A stretch of 64,000 nt of DNA from Chryseobacterium culicis. GTDB lineage: Bacteria; Bacteroidota; Bacteroidia; Flavobacteriales; Weeksellaceae. Below, one piece after another: positions 57,097 to 64,000 of this stretch. Position 1 is the stretch's first letter, and each line of letters opens with the position of its first letter. The translations under genes and the position numbers were made by a program. The stretch covers positions 1 to 64,000 of the forward strand of contig NZ_FNWQ01000002.1 in assembly GCF_900108365.1 (NCBI RefSeq). Direction: 5' to 3'. Below the pieces are notes generated by a model, which saw only the letters and a program-made list of their open reading frames with translations, made no database searches and was not told the DNA's origin.

Positions 57097-58245
57097 ATGC
57101 TTTGGACTGTATGTATTTTGTGTATGACCATCTTGGGACTGATGTTTTTATTGAAGAAATTCAATCAGCCCTATCTTATTGCCTATATTGTTGCCGGGGT
57201 GTTATTGGGACCTTATGCGGTAAAGCTATTCAACAAACCGGAAGAAATAGAAACAATCGGTGAAATAGGCATATTGCTGCTGATGTTTTTTATCGGAGTT
57301 GAAATCAATATTCCCAACAAAAAGAGTCTCATCATTAAGCCATTATTGGCTCAGGGGATGAAAATACTCTTAAGTGGTATATTTGCGTATTTTGTGGGTG
57401 AGCTGTTAAATCTGAAGATGGAAAGTGTGCTCCTAATCGCCATTCTGTTTATGTTCAATAGTACTGCGGTAGTTGTGGAGTTTTTGAAGAAGCACGGAAC
57501 GCTGCATACTGCCTTTGGAATTATTATTCTCAATATTTTGCTGCTGCAGGATCTTCTTCTGGCGCCGGTGCTTACGGTGTTGAAATTCTGGAATAGTAAA
57601 GAGTTCAGTATATTAAATATGATGCTTCCCATTGCCATATGTCTCGGCATTTTTCTGATATTCCGAAAAATCAGGCACCTGAAGGAAATTAAATTCTCAA
57701 GTTCATTCCTGGAAAATGACCATGACCTCCAGGTGTTTGCCGGTTTACTGATTTGTCTTGGCTTTGGTCTTGTGGCAGAAACGGTCGGTATGAGCGCCGC
57801 ATTGGGAAGTTTTATTGCAGGGGTCTTGGTAGGAAAAGTTCAGGCATTTCAATGGCTGGAACATTCCCTGCTTCCATTCAAGGTTTTCTTTGTTGCCTTG
57901 TTTTTTGTATCCATTGGTTTACGGCTGGACATCCATTATCTGATATCCAATTATAAGCTGATCACGATAGGAACTTTAATTGTACTGATAAGCAACAGTA
58001 TTATGTCGGCGCTCTTTTTCAGGATTTTACATTTTAAATGGCAGGATAGTTTTTATGGAGGTGCGCTGCTTTCTCAGACAGGTGAATTTGGAATACTGGC
58101 TATTTCTATTGCTTACAAAACCGGTATGGTAGAATATGATCTCTATAAAGCCGGGCTGGGTATTACCTGCTTATCACTTTTATTGTCCACCATATGGATC
58201 AGCTGCGGCACGTTTTTCAGACTTCGTAAAAAGATTTCGTATTGA
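57097..58245 (+). CDS. Kef-type CPA2 cation:proton antiporter
   Basis: This 382-residue membrane protein with about 11-12 helices has the CPA2 pattern: QPYLIAYIVAGVLLGPY, a GEIGILLLMFFIGVEI helix, FNSTAVVVEFLKK and FFVSIGLRLD. There is no RCK/TrkA-N domain, so it is the short transporter-only form. It probably exchanges K+ or Na+ for H+. It lies outside the ICE, upstream of a heat-shock gene. Confidence 0.88.
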   Translation: MLWTVCILCMTILGLMFLLKKFNQPYLIAYIVAGVLLGPYAVKLFNKPEEIETIGEIGILLLMFFIGVEINIPNKKSLIIKPLLAQGMKILLSGIFAYFVGELLNLKMESVLLIAILFMFNSTAVVVEFLKKHGTLHTAFGIIILNILLLQDLLLAPVLTVLKFWNSKEFSILNMMLPIAICLGIFLIFRKIRHLKEIKFSSSFLENDHDLQVFAGLLICLGFGLVAETVGMSAALGSFIAGVLVGKVQAFQWLEHSLLPFKVFFVALFFVSIGLRLDIHYLISNYKLITIGTLIVLISNSIMSALFFRILHFKWQDSFYGGALLSQTGEFGILAISIAYKTGMVEYDLYKAGLGITCLSLLLSTIWISCGTFFRLRKKISY

Positions 58246-58333
58246 GAATAAGAAAGGAGTGAGTGTCTTTGTAATCAGTACTTTATGTCACTATTTCTGA
58301 AAAAATGACAGAATATCTGAAAAAATTTCACAC

Positions 58334-58365
58334 TTGCTTACATGGTATTTTTTTTGTAATTTTTG
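58334..58365 (+). promoter_or_regulatory. Candidate promoter of hsp20
   Basis: TTG (58334-58336) and TAATTTTTG (58357-58365) with 20 bases between resemble the Bacteroidetes -33/-7 boxes, with one extra base in the -7 box. They lie about 60 bases before the start codon. Confidence 0.4.
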
Positions 58366-58427
58366 ATGTACAGCTGGCCAGCTGATGTGTTTTTTAATGA
58401 TTGTTAAACTTAATTAAAATGATTGCT

Positions 58428-58880
58428 ATGAATAATCTAATAAGAAGAAACGGAAACAGCAACTTGGGCTTTTCAAGTGTCTTTGATGATTTTTTTGGTC
58501 GTGAACTTTTTAACTGGGGCAATAACAATTACTCATCTACCAGCACAACCGTACCATCAGTAAATATAAAGGAGAATGGAGATGCTTACGAGGTTCAGGT
58601 AGCGGCACCAGGGATGAATAAAAATGATTTTCAGATCAGGCTGGATGGTAACCTGCTTACCATTTCATCAACGAAGGAAGATCATAAAGAGACGAAAGAT
58701 GACAATTTCACACGAAGAGAGTTCAGTTACCAATCCTTCCAGAGAAGTTTTGAGCTTCCGAAAGATGTGGTGGATCAGGATAACATTAATGCTAAATATG
58801 AAAATGGCCTTTTAATGTTAACCATTCCTAAAAAAGAAGATGCGAAGCAGAAACCTCCGAGAATGATTGAAATATCATAG
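58428..58880 (+). CDS. Small heat-shock protein Hsp20
   Basis: This protein has 150 residues from the ATG at 58428; an ATG at 58419 is equally possible. An alpha-crystallin domain spans about residues 43-140: VPSVNIKENGDAYEVQVAAPG, LLTISSTKED, ELPKDVVDQDNINAKYENGLLML. Hsp20 holds unfolded proteins for refolding. It is monocistronic with its own promoter and terminator. Confidence 0.93.
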   Translation: MNNLIRRNGNSNLGFSSVFDDFFGRELFNWGNNNYSSTSTTVPSVNIKENGDAYEVQVAAPGMNKNDFQIRLDGNLLTISSTKEDHKETKDDNFTRREFSYQSFQRSFELPKDVVDQDNINAKYENGLLMLTIPKKEDAKQKPPRMIEIS

Positions 58881-58891
58881 AAATAATACAG

Positions 58892-58922
58892 AATTGGCTA
58901 CCAAAAGGTAGCCAATTTTTTT
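58892..58922 (+). terminator. Terminator after hsp20
   Basis: The 11-bp stem AATTGGCTACC / GGTAGCCAATT with an AAAA loop is followed by a T-run. Confidence 0.88.
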
Positions 58923-59046
58923 ATTTTGGAGCCAAAGATATGATTCATTAGTCTTAAATGCAGATTAACGTAAAATCTTTGGATTATTTGTTTCCAGAAT
59001 TTGTAATTGTTGTACTTTATCTGGTGACTGTCGTAATGCAGAAAAT

Positions 59047-59835
59047 CTATTCTATCCAGAAATTCCCTACAGAATACGTTTTGGCTTTCCCGGCCACAAT
59101 TACTCTTTCATTTTTGTTTTCACAATAGAGCTGGCCGCCTCTTTCAGATATCTGGCGGGCAAAAAGCTGATCTTTTCCTAACCTTGATGCCCAGAAGGGG
59201 ATGAGTGAGCAGTGGGCAGAACCCGTAACTGGGTCTTCAAGAATAGAGGATTGAGGGGTAAAATATCTTGAGACAAAATCACAGTCAGTACCTGCTGCCG
59301 TTACGATCACACCGCCAGGATCCAGATTGATTAGATCAAAAACAGATCGCTCAATGTTGATATTTTTTACCTCTTCTTCAGAATGATAAACCAGAACATA
59401 ATCTCTGGCTTTGAACACCTCTTTAGGCTGTATATTGAGCGATCGGGAGAGGGTGTCCGGCAGAGACGACGCTTCGGGCATTCTTGACGGAAAATCCATA
59501 TAATATGTTCCCTCTTTGACATCAACGTCTAATTCACCACTTTTGGTCTCAAAAATGATTCTGTTACGCTGATAATTTAAGATGGAAACTAAGCAGTGAG
59601 CGGTTGCCAGGGTAGCATGGCCGCATAAATCCATCTCTATTTCAGGGGTAAACCATCTCAGGTGAACCGTATTGCCATGGTCAATAAAAAAAGCGGTTTC
59701 TGCTACCGCATTTTCGCGGGCTATTTTTAAGAGGATTTCATCGGGTAACCAATTTTTTAATGGAACAACACACGCCGGATTTCCATGGAAGATAGATTCT
59801 GTAAAAGCATCTATCTGGTATAACTCTAACTTCAT
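59047..59835 (-). CDS. PhzF-family isomerase/epimerase
   Basis: The protein has 262 residues from the ATG at 59835; the longer frame adds an unlikely basic leader. The PhzF start is YQIDAFTESIFHGNPACVV, with the catalytic glutamate in NAVAETAFF. GHATLATAHCL and DPVTGSAHCSLIPFW follow. Members isomerise small acids such as phenazine precursors; the substrate here is unknown. It is divergent from the AraC gene. Confidence 0.9.
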   Translation of the reverse strand: MKLELYQIDAFTESIFHGNPACVVPLKNWLPDEILLKIARENAVAETAFFIDHGNTVHLRWFTPEIEMDLCGHATLATAHCLVSILNYQRNRIIFETKSGELDVDVKEGTYYMDFPSRMPEASSLPDTLSRSLNIQPKEVFKARDYVLVYHSEEEVKNINIERSVFDLINLDPGGVIVTAAGTDCDFVSRYFTPQSSILEDPVTGSAHCSLIPFWASRLGKDQLFARQISERGGQLYCENKNERVIVAGKAKTYSVGNFWIE

Positions 59836-59969
59836 AGGTTGCAAAATTTGTAAAGTATAAAGATAACCCATTTCCCGGACTAAAATTCTGGATGTCCGCA
59901 AAATATTATTTCAAATTCTTCTTTATTTAAATATATTTGAATCTAAAATCTAAGCGCATCGTTTATATC

Positions 59970-60734
59970 ATGCAGCCATTATTATTCTTTTCAACCGGAT
60001 ACTTTATTTATCTTGGACGTGCTGTTGATACCGTAGTTCATGAGCATCATGCGGTACAGATTGCCATAAGTCTCGAGAATGAAATAGAAATAATATCCTC
60101 CGGTTCTGTGATGAAGCATAGAGCCGTTATCATTAGTTCTGATGAACCCCATGAATGCAGAACCCACAACCATGCTTTTCTGTTAATCAACATTGATCCT
60201 GAAAGTAAAATTGGCACTGGCATCAAGGAAACTTATTTGACAGCCGATCAAATTACAGCATTACCGGAGTCAATAGTTGAAGAATTCTTAGGAAATATAA
60301 AACCGCTGCTGATCAATACGATTTCCGCTGATGCCATTTTTGATGCAATACTTCAGTTTCTGAAGAAATTATCAGAGACAGATGAACATAAGAATATGGA
60401 TGACAGGATCATTAAAGTTCTGAAGGTTCTAAAGCAGCCGGGAAATGCACCTCTGAAAATTCAAAATCTATCGTCTTTAGTTCATCTTTCTCCGGGCAGA
60501 CTTGTTCATCTGTTTACAGAACAGGTGGGGATTCCCGTGAGAAAGTATATTCTTTGGACAAGGCTTTTAACAGCATTGCAGTGTATATTTAACGGTTGTA
60601 CTATTACAAAAGCAGCTCTGGAAGCAGGTTTTTCTGATGCACCTCATTTTAACCGGACTTTTAAGCGGATGTTTGGGCAGTCCCCCTCACTTTTGCTGCA
60701 GAATAGCCAAATCATACAAGCCTACGTAAAATAA
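59970..60734 (+). CDS. AraC-family transcriptional regulator
   Basis: The protein has 254 residues from the ATG at 59970. A cupin-like sensor precedes two HTH motifs (KIQNLSSLVHLSPGRLVHLF; ITKAALEAGFSDAPHFNRTF). It is divergent from the PhzF-like gene, which it may control, and 34 bases upstream of the membrane hydrolase-like gene. Confidence 0.88.
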   Translation: MQPLLFFSTGYFIYLGRAVDTVVHEHHAVQIAISLENEIEIISSGSVMKHRAVIISSDEPHECRTHNHAFLLINIDPESKIGTGIKETYLTADQITALPESIVEEFLGNIKPLLINTISADAIFDAILQFLKKLSETDEHKNMDDRIIKVLKVLKQPGNAPLKIQNLSSLVHLSPGRLVHLFTEQVGIPVRKYILWTRLLTALQCIFNGCTITKAALEAGFSDAPHFNRTFKRMFGQSPSLLLQNSQIIQAYVK

Positions 60735-60768
60735 GTTCAGCATATTTGTATGATCCAAATTTGATATT

Positions 60769-61428
60769 ATGTATGCCATTAACCATGCTGCAACTGCTTT
60801 ACTGATCAAAAAAAATAATCCGAAGCTTCCATTATTTCCCCTTCTGGTCTCGGTACAGCTTGTAGAAGTATTATGGGTGTTTTTCAATTATATGGGCTGG
60901 GAGTATTTTTCAATCTCTGATGGGAAGGTACATCTTGATTTTCTTCCTTATTCCCATTCCATTTTTTCAGGCGTAGCGGCTGCAATACTTTCGTTTTGTA
61001 TAATCAGCTGGGGATATAAAAATAAGAAACTCGCCATCGCTTTTGCTGTAGGTGTGGTATCTCATGTGATGATAGATGTAATTTTCCATGAAAAAGATGT
61101 GCAGCTGTCACCATTTTCATCTACACCCGTTTGGGGACTTGGAATTATTGACCGCCCCATTCTGAATTTTATCCTTGAGTTTGCTTACGGCGTATTTTGC
61201 TGGTGGTATTTTAAAGGAAATAGGGCTTTGCTTTGGGTTATCATTATATTCAATATACTGGATTTACCTATGATGCTGGCGCATGATGATGCACTGACTC
61301 CTTTTATACACTACCCATTTCTTTTGCCATCGGTAATTCTATTTCAGATCTTTATAACCTGGTATTTTGTTTATCGGTATGCCCATTCCAAAAAAAATAT
61401 AAGCAGTTCTGCTAGTGAGGCAATTTAA
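60769..61428 (+). CDS. Membrane-bound metal-dependent hydrolase-like protein
   Basis: This 219-residue protein has about five or six membrane helices. Histidine and aspartate residues in NHAATALLI, LPYSHSIFSG and SHVMIDVIFH fit the DUF457/YdjM-type metal-hydrolase family. Function is unknown in most members. It may be co-transcribed with the AraC gene. Confidence 0.65.
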   Translation: MYAINHAATALLIKKNNPKLPLFPLLVSVQLVEVLWVFFNYMGWEYFSISDGKVHLDFLPYSHSIFSGVAAAILSFCIISWGYKNKKLAIAFAVGVVSHVMIDVIFHEKDVQLSPFSSTPVWGLGIIDRPILNFILEFAYGVFCWWYFKGNRALLWVIIIFNILDLPMMLAHDDALTPFIHYPFLLPSVILFQIFITWYFVYRYAHSKKNISSSASEAI

Positions 61429-61471
61429 TTACAGGCAAAAAAAATATTCTTTTTAAAATCAATATAATAGA

Positions 61472-61500
61472 AAAAGCATCACTCTTTTTGCAATGCTTTT
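61472..61500. terminator. Weak bidirectional terminator
   Basis: The 8-bp stem AAAAGCAT / ATGCTTTT with a 13-base loop separates the convergent hydrolase-like and ACR3 genes. Confidence 0.45.
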
Positions 61501-61523
61501 CTCTTTAGAGATCTCATATTATT

Positions 61524-62552
61524 TTAATACCATTTCTTTTTTAATAATAAACTTGCTTTAACTAAAAGTATTAACACCGGAACCTCTACCAAAGGGCCAA
61601 TCACCCCTACAAAAGCCTGTGGAGAATGAATACCAAAGACTGAGATCGCCACCGCAATAGCCAGTTCAAAATTATTTCCGGTAGCGGTAAAAGCTATGGA
61701 AGCATTTTTGTCATACGGAATTTTTAATGCCCTGTTGATGACAAAGCTTATAAAAAACATCAGAATAAAGTAGATGATCAGCGGAACGGCTACCTTTACG
61801 ACATCCATGGGTAATTCCAGTATTTTGGAACCTTTTAAGCTGAACATCAGTACGATGGTAAACAGTAAGGCATATAACGTGACAGGAGATATCTGAGGCA
61901 GAAATTTTCTGTTATACCATTCGGCACCTTTTGATTTTACGAGGAAATAACGGCTAAGAAAACCTGCCAGAAAAGGAATTCCAAGATAAATCAGTACACT
62001 TTCTGTGATGTCCCTCATGGAAACATTTACATTGTAGCTGGCCAAACCCAGTTGATCAGGCAGCACATTGATGAATAGCCAAACCAGGAAGCTGTACATA
62101 AATACCTGAAAGATACTGTTTAAAGCTACCAGCAAAGCGGCATATTCTCTGTTTCCTTTTGCAAGGTCATTCCACACAATAACCATAGCAATACATCTCG
62201 CCAGTCCGATAAGGATTAAACCGGCCATATAATCGGGTTCGTGCCGTAAAAAAATGATTGCAAGCGCAAACATCAGTACCGGGCCAATGATCCAGTTAAG
62301 AAATAGAGAAATGCCGATTGCTTTTTTATCTTTAAATAGTAACGGGAGAAGAGAATAATCAACCTTTGCCAGCGGCGGATACATCATCAGTATAAGCCCT
62401 ATTGCCAAAGGTATATTCGTTGTTCCAATAGACTGTTCATTAATAATCACCGGAATGGCCGGGAAAAAATGACCCAGAGCAATCCCTGCTCCCATGGCAA
62501 GAAAAATCCAAAGGGTAAGGTAACGGTCAAGAAATTTTAATCTGGGCTGCAT
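61524..62552 (-). CDS. ACR3 family arsenite efflux permease
   Basis: This 342-residue protein has about ten helices. The ACR3 signature [22 protein letters not shown] carries the conserved cysteine required for arsenite export. A second conserved block is [17 protein letters not shown]. It is the last gene of the arsenic operon, 2 bases after arsC. Confidence 0.93.
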   Translation of the reverse strand: MQPRLKFLDRYLTLWIFLAMGAGIALGHFFPAIPVIINEQSIGTTNIPLAIGLILMMYPPLAKVDYSLLPLLFKDKKAIGISLFLNWIIGPVLMFALAIIFLRHEPDYMAGLILIGLARCIAMVIVWNDLAKGNREYAALLVALNSIFQVFMYSFLVWLFINVLPDQLGLASYNVNVSMRDITESVLIYLGIPFLAGFLSRYFLVKSKGAEWYNRKFLPQISPVTLYALLFTIVLMFSLKGSKILELPMDVVKVAVPLIIYFILMFFISFVINRALKIPYDKNASIAFTATGNNFELAIAVAISVFGIHSPQAFVGVIGPLVEVPVLILLVKASLLLKKKWY

Positions 62553-62554
62553 GA

Positions 62555-63166
62555 TTATTTTTTGATATGAGAAAAAATATAGAACATTTCTTCAGCAATT
62601 TGTAAGCTTCGTTCCCGATACACAGCTGCCTGCTCAGGAGTATTGTCTGAAATCTTTGGATCATCAAACGTTATAGGAATTCTTTTTTCCGCACCTGGAA
62701 TAAACGGGCATCCGCCATCCGCCTGAGAACAGGTCATAATTGCTGCAAATTCTGAATCAGGATTAAAAGGACTGTCGTATTTTTTTGAAAAGCCGATAAC
62801 GGGTAGGCTGTTGTCATCATACCGTATGGCATACACGGGATTAGCTGTATCAGCAATGCTGAAAACTTTAAAACCTTGATCTGCCAGCGTTTCTGCGACT
62901 TTAGGAAATAAAGCCGTTGTTTCTGTTCCGCCAGAATAGCAGTAAACTCCGGCAATTGAAAAATAGGAAGCAGCCGCCTGTGCCCAAATCTGTGCCAGAT
63001 GGCTGCGGCGGGAATTGTGAGTGCAGATAAAATTCAGATTGATTGCTTTATGATCATCTGTTTTTTTCTGGATAAAACTGATCAGAGGCTTCAAAATCTC
63101 TTTTCTGTCGGCATCTATAGTATCCCATTGCAGGGACTGAACTGTATTGAATAATTCCTGATACAT
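62555..63166 (-). CDS. arsC: Arsenate reductase-like LMW phosphatase
   Basis: This 203-residue protein has a low-molecular-weight phosphatase fold with the C-x5-R loop [13 protein letters not shown] near residues 48-60 and a later [15 protein letters not shown] cysteine pair. It matches the arsenate-reductase-type phosphatases of Bacteroidetes arsenic operons, reducing arsenate to arsenite for ACR3. It starts 16 bases after the DUF6428 gene. Confidence 0.85.
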   Translation of the reverse strand: MYQELFNTVQSLQWDTIDADRKEILKPLISFIQKKTDDHKAINLNFICTHNSRRSHLAQIWAQAAASYFSIAGVYCYSGGTETTALFPKVAETLADQGFKVFSIADTANPVYAIRYDDNSLPVIGFSKKYDSPFNPDSEFAAIMTCSQADGGCPFIPGAEKRIPITFDDPKISDNTPEQAAVYRERSLQIAEEMFYIFSHIKK

Positions 63167-63182
63167 AATTGTTTAGTATTAA

Positions 63183-63656
63183 TTAGCAGCATCCTGAGCC
63201 CGGAGTGCATCCTGAAGTTGAGTTTACAGATAATTCAGACAGGTTTTTCTTTTGTTTTTCAGAAGAAATACCGCATGCTTCCTGAGCTAGGCAGGCTGTT
63301 GTTTTGTTTTTCAGGACAAAATTCTGCCCGTTAAAATCCAGGTCATATTTGCCAATAGTTTCACTCTGATATTCCACTTCAATTTCTGAATCTTCTATTC
63401 CCAGTTTCTCTTCCGAAAGCTGAATGATATGCAGAAGTTTTCCCGGTTTCAGGCGATGTTCATAATCATCGGCATTCCAAAGCTGGAAATTGGTCACTTT
63501 CTCATTTCGGAGCACACCGCCGCAATCAATGAAGTTTTTTACGATCTGTCCCACTTCCGTTACATGGAAATGCTCAGGAACGAAAGAACCGTTTTCTAAT
63601 TGAAACTCTACATTGTCCAGTGTAAGCAGAATTTCTTTGATTTCTGATAGTTTCAT
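63183..63656 (-). CDS. DUF6428 protein of the arsenic operon
   Basis: This 157-residue protein has a conserved start (LSEIKEILLTLDNVEFQLENGSFVPEHFHVTEVG) typical of the DUF6428 family. The C-terminal tail is cysteine-rich (SGCTPGSGCC, plus CLAQEACG). The cysteines suggest arsenic or metal binding. It lies between arsR and arsC; the function is not established. Confidence 0.75.
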   Translation of the reverse strand: MKLSEIKEILLTLDNVEFQLENGSFVPEHFHVTEVGQIVKNFIDCGGVLRNEKVTNFQLWNADDYEHRLKPGKLLHIIQLSEEKLGIEDSEIEVEYQSETIGKYDLDFNGQNFVLKNKTTACLAQEACGISSEKQKKNLSELSVNSTSGCTPGSGCC

Positions 63657-63696
63657 AGCAGATTAAAATTTAATAAGTAATTATTTTATTTATGTT

Positions 63697-63708
63697 ATAT
63701 TGCAATAT
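63697..63708. promoter_or_regulatory. 12-bp palindrome inside the arsenic operon
   Basis: ATATTGCAATAT is a perfect palindrome in the 80-base gap between arsR and the DUF6428 gene. It could be an operator for a second promoter. Confidence 0.3.
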
Positions 63709-63736
63709 TACGATGATTTTGGTCAAAAAAAATGCC

Positions 63737-64000
63737 TTAGCAGCATTGTTTTATTGTTACATCCTGATTGAAAAACAGGTTGAACTCATTTTGAAATTGC
63801 TTCCAGGTACTTTCGTTAATGCAGTAGCATACAGATTTTCCTTCAATAGAACCTTTGATGATGTCAATATTCTTCAGCTCTTTTAAATGCTGGGAGATGG
63901 TAGCCTGGGCCAGCCCGAGTTCTTCAACCAGATCATTACATATACACGCTTTCTGATTAATGATATATTGTAAAATGGCTATTCTTGCCGGATGCCCCAA
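63737..64000 (-). CDS. arsR: ArsR-family regulator (N-terminus beyond the window)
   Basis: The 87 residues visible include the winged helix (LVEELGLAQATISQHLKELKNIDII). A cysteine pair lies in KACICNDL at the metal-sensing helix and a CC at the C-terminus, which could bind arsenite. It is the first gene of the operon and its start is outside the window. Confidence 0.88.
   Translation of the reverse strand: MGHPARIAILQYIINQKACICNDLVEELGLAQATISQHLKELKNIDIIKGSIEGKSVCYCINESTWKQFQNEFNLFFNQDVTIKQCC

Noticed and set aside
1..64000. CRISPR array
   Set aside because: No regularly spaced repeats were found; the only short tandem repeats are the hsdS 12-mers and the 14-bp pair at 52024.

Overview
The window looks like part of a Flavobacteriia genome, most likely Chryseobacterium or a close relative in the Weeksellaceae. 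The signs are an AT-rich sequence, Bacteroidetes-type promoter boxes (TAnnTTTG), SusC/SusD genes, a DUF6520 peptide, RteC, and a mobilisation module of the CTnDOT/Bacteroidetes kind. Positions 1 to about 56.7 kb read as the distal part of an integrative conjugative element (ICE). Positions 56.8 to 64 kb read as ordinary chromosome and look visibly richer in G+C. A 22-base 3' end of a tRNA-Ser gene with no tRNA body, followed by a strong terminator (56659-56718), is the probable right attachment site. The integrase and the main tra genes would lie to the left of this window.

Layout. 0-11 kb is the DNA-processing module: a minus-strand operon of ParA, a DUF3408 protein and a membrane protein; a hairpin-rich oriT candidate; MobA, MobB relaxase and a VirD4-like coupling protein, with an antisense DUF1016 nuclease gene between MobB and the coupling protein; topoisomerase III; and a DUF3945 protein. 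11.2-17.1 kb is an inducible mutagenesis/repair cassette: an S24 self-cleaving-type repressor divergent from dinB, dnaE and alkB, with two matching palindromic operators between them. 17.3-20.4 kb holds five genes I do not recognise. 20.5-27.5 kb is a type I restriction locus in the order hsdM-hsdS-prrC-hsdR. PrrC is an anticodon nuclease with a visible R-E-H triad, and HsdS carries four tandem LTAx spacer repeats. 28.3-28.5 kb contains a long, perfectly nested inverted repeat, probably a structured RNA.

28.9-38 kb is a peptide- or nutrient-uptake cargo: SusC, SusD and an S9 peptidase on the plus strand, convergent with a minus-strand set of a small lipoprotein, a 55-residue CPxSGxW protein, a MauE-like redox membrane protein and a DUF6520 secreted peptide. 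38.3-41.3 kb holds regulators: a TPR/AraC membrane-bound regulator, RteC and an excisionase-like HTH protein behind an attenuator-like hairpin. 41.3-54.4 kb is a defence island. It has a STAND NTPase with ParB-like and HNH partners, a Gabija-like pair (AAA-TOPRIM nuclease and UvrD helicase) overlapping a Shedu-type nuclease and a truncated nuclease gene, and an Mrr-STAND protein. 54.4-56.7 kb is a graveyard of gene fragments containing a 47-bp imperfect direct repeat.

The chromosomal flank carries a Kef-type antiporter, Hsp20, a PhzF-like isomerase, an AraC regulator, a membrane hydrolase-like protein and an arsenic operon (ArsR, DUF6428, ArsC, ACR3).

How the parts fit: the mob module moves the element, RteC and the HTH protein probably govern excision, and the cargo pays its way through phage defence (at least four systems), DNA-damage tolerance and peptide use. 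All functions are read from motifs and gene order. No database search was run.
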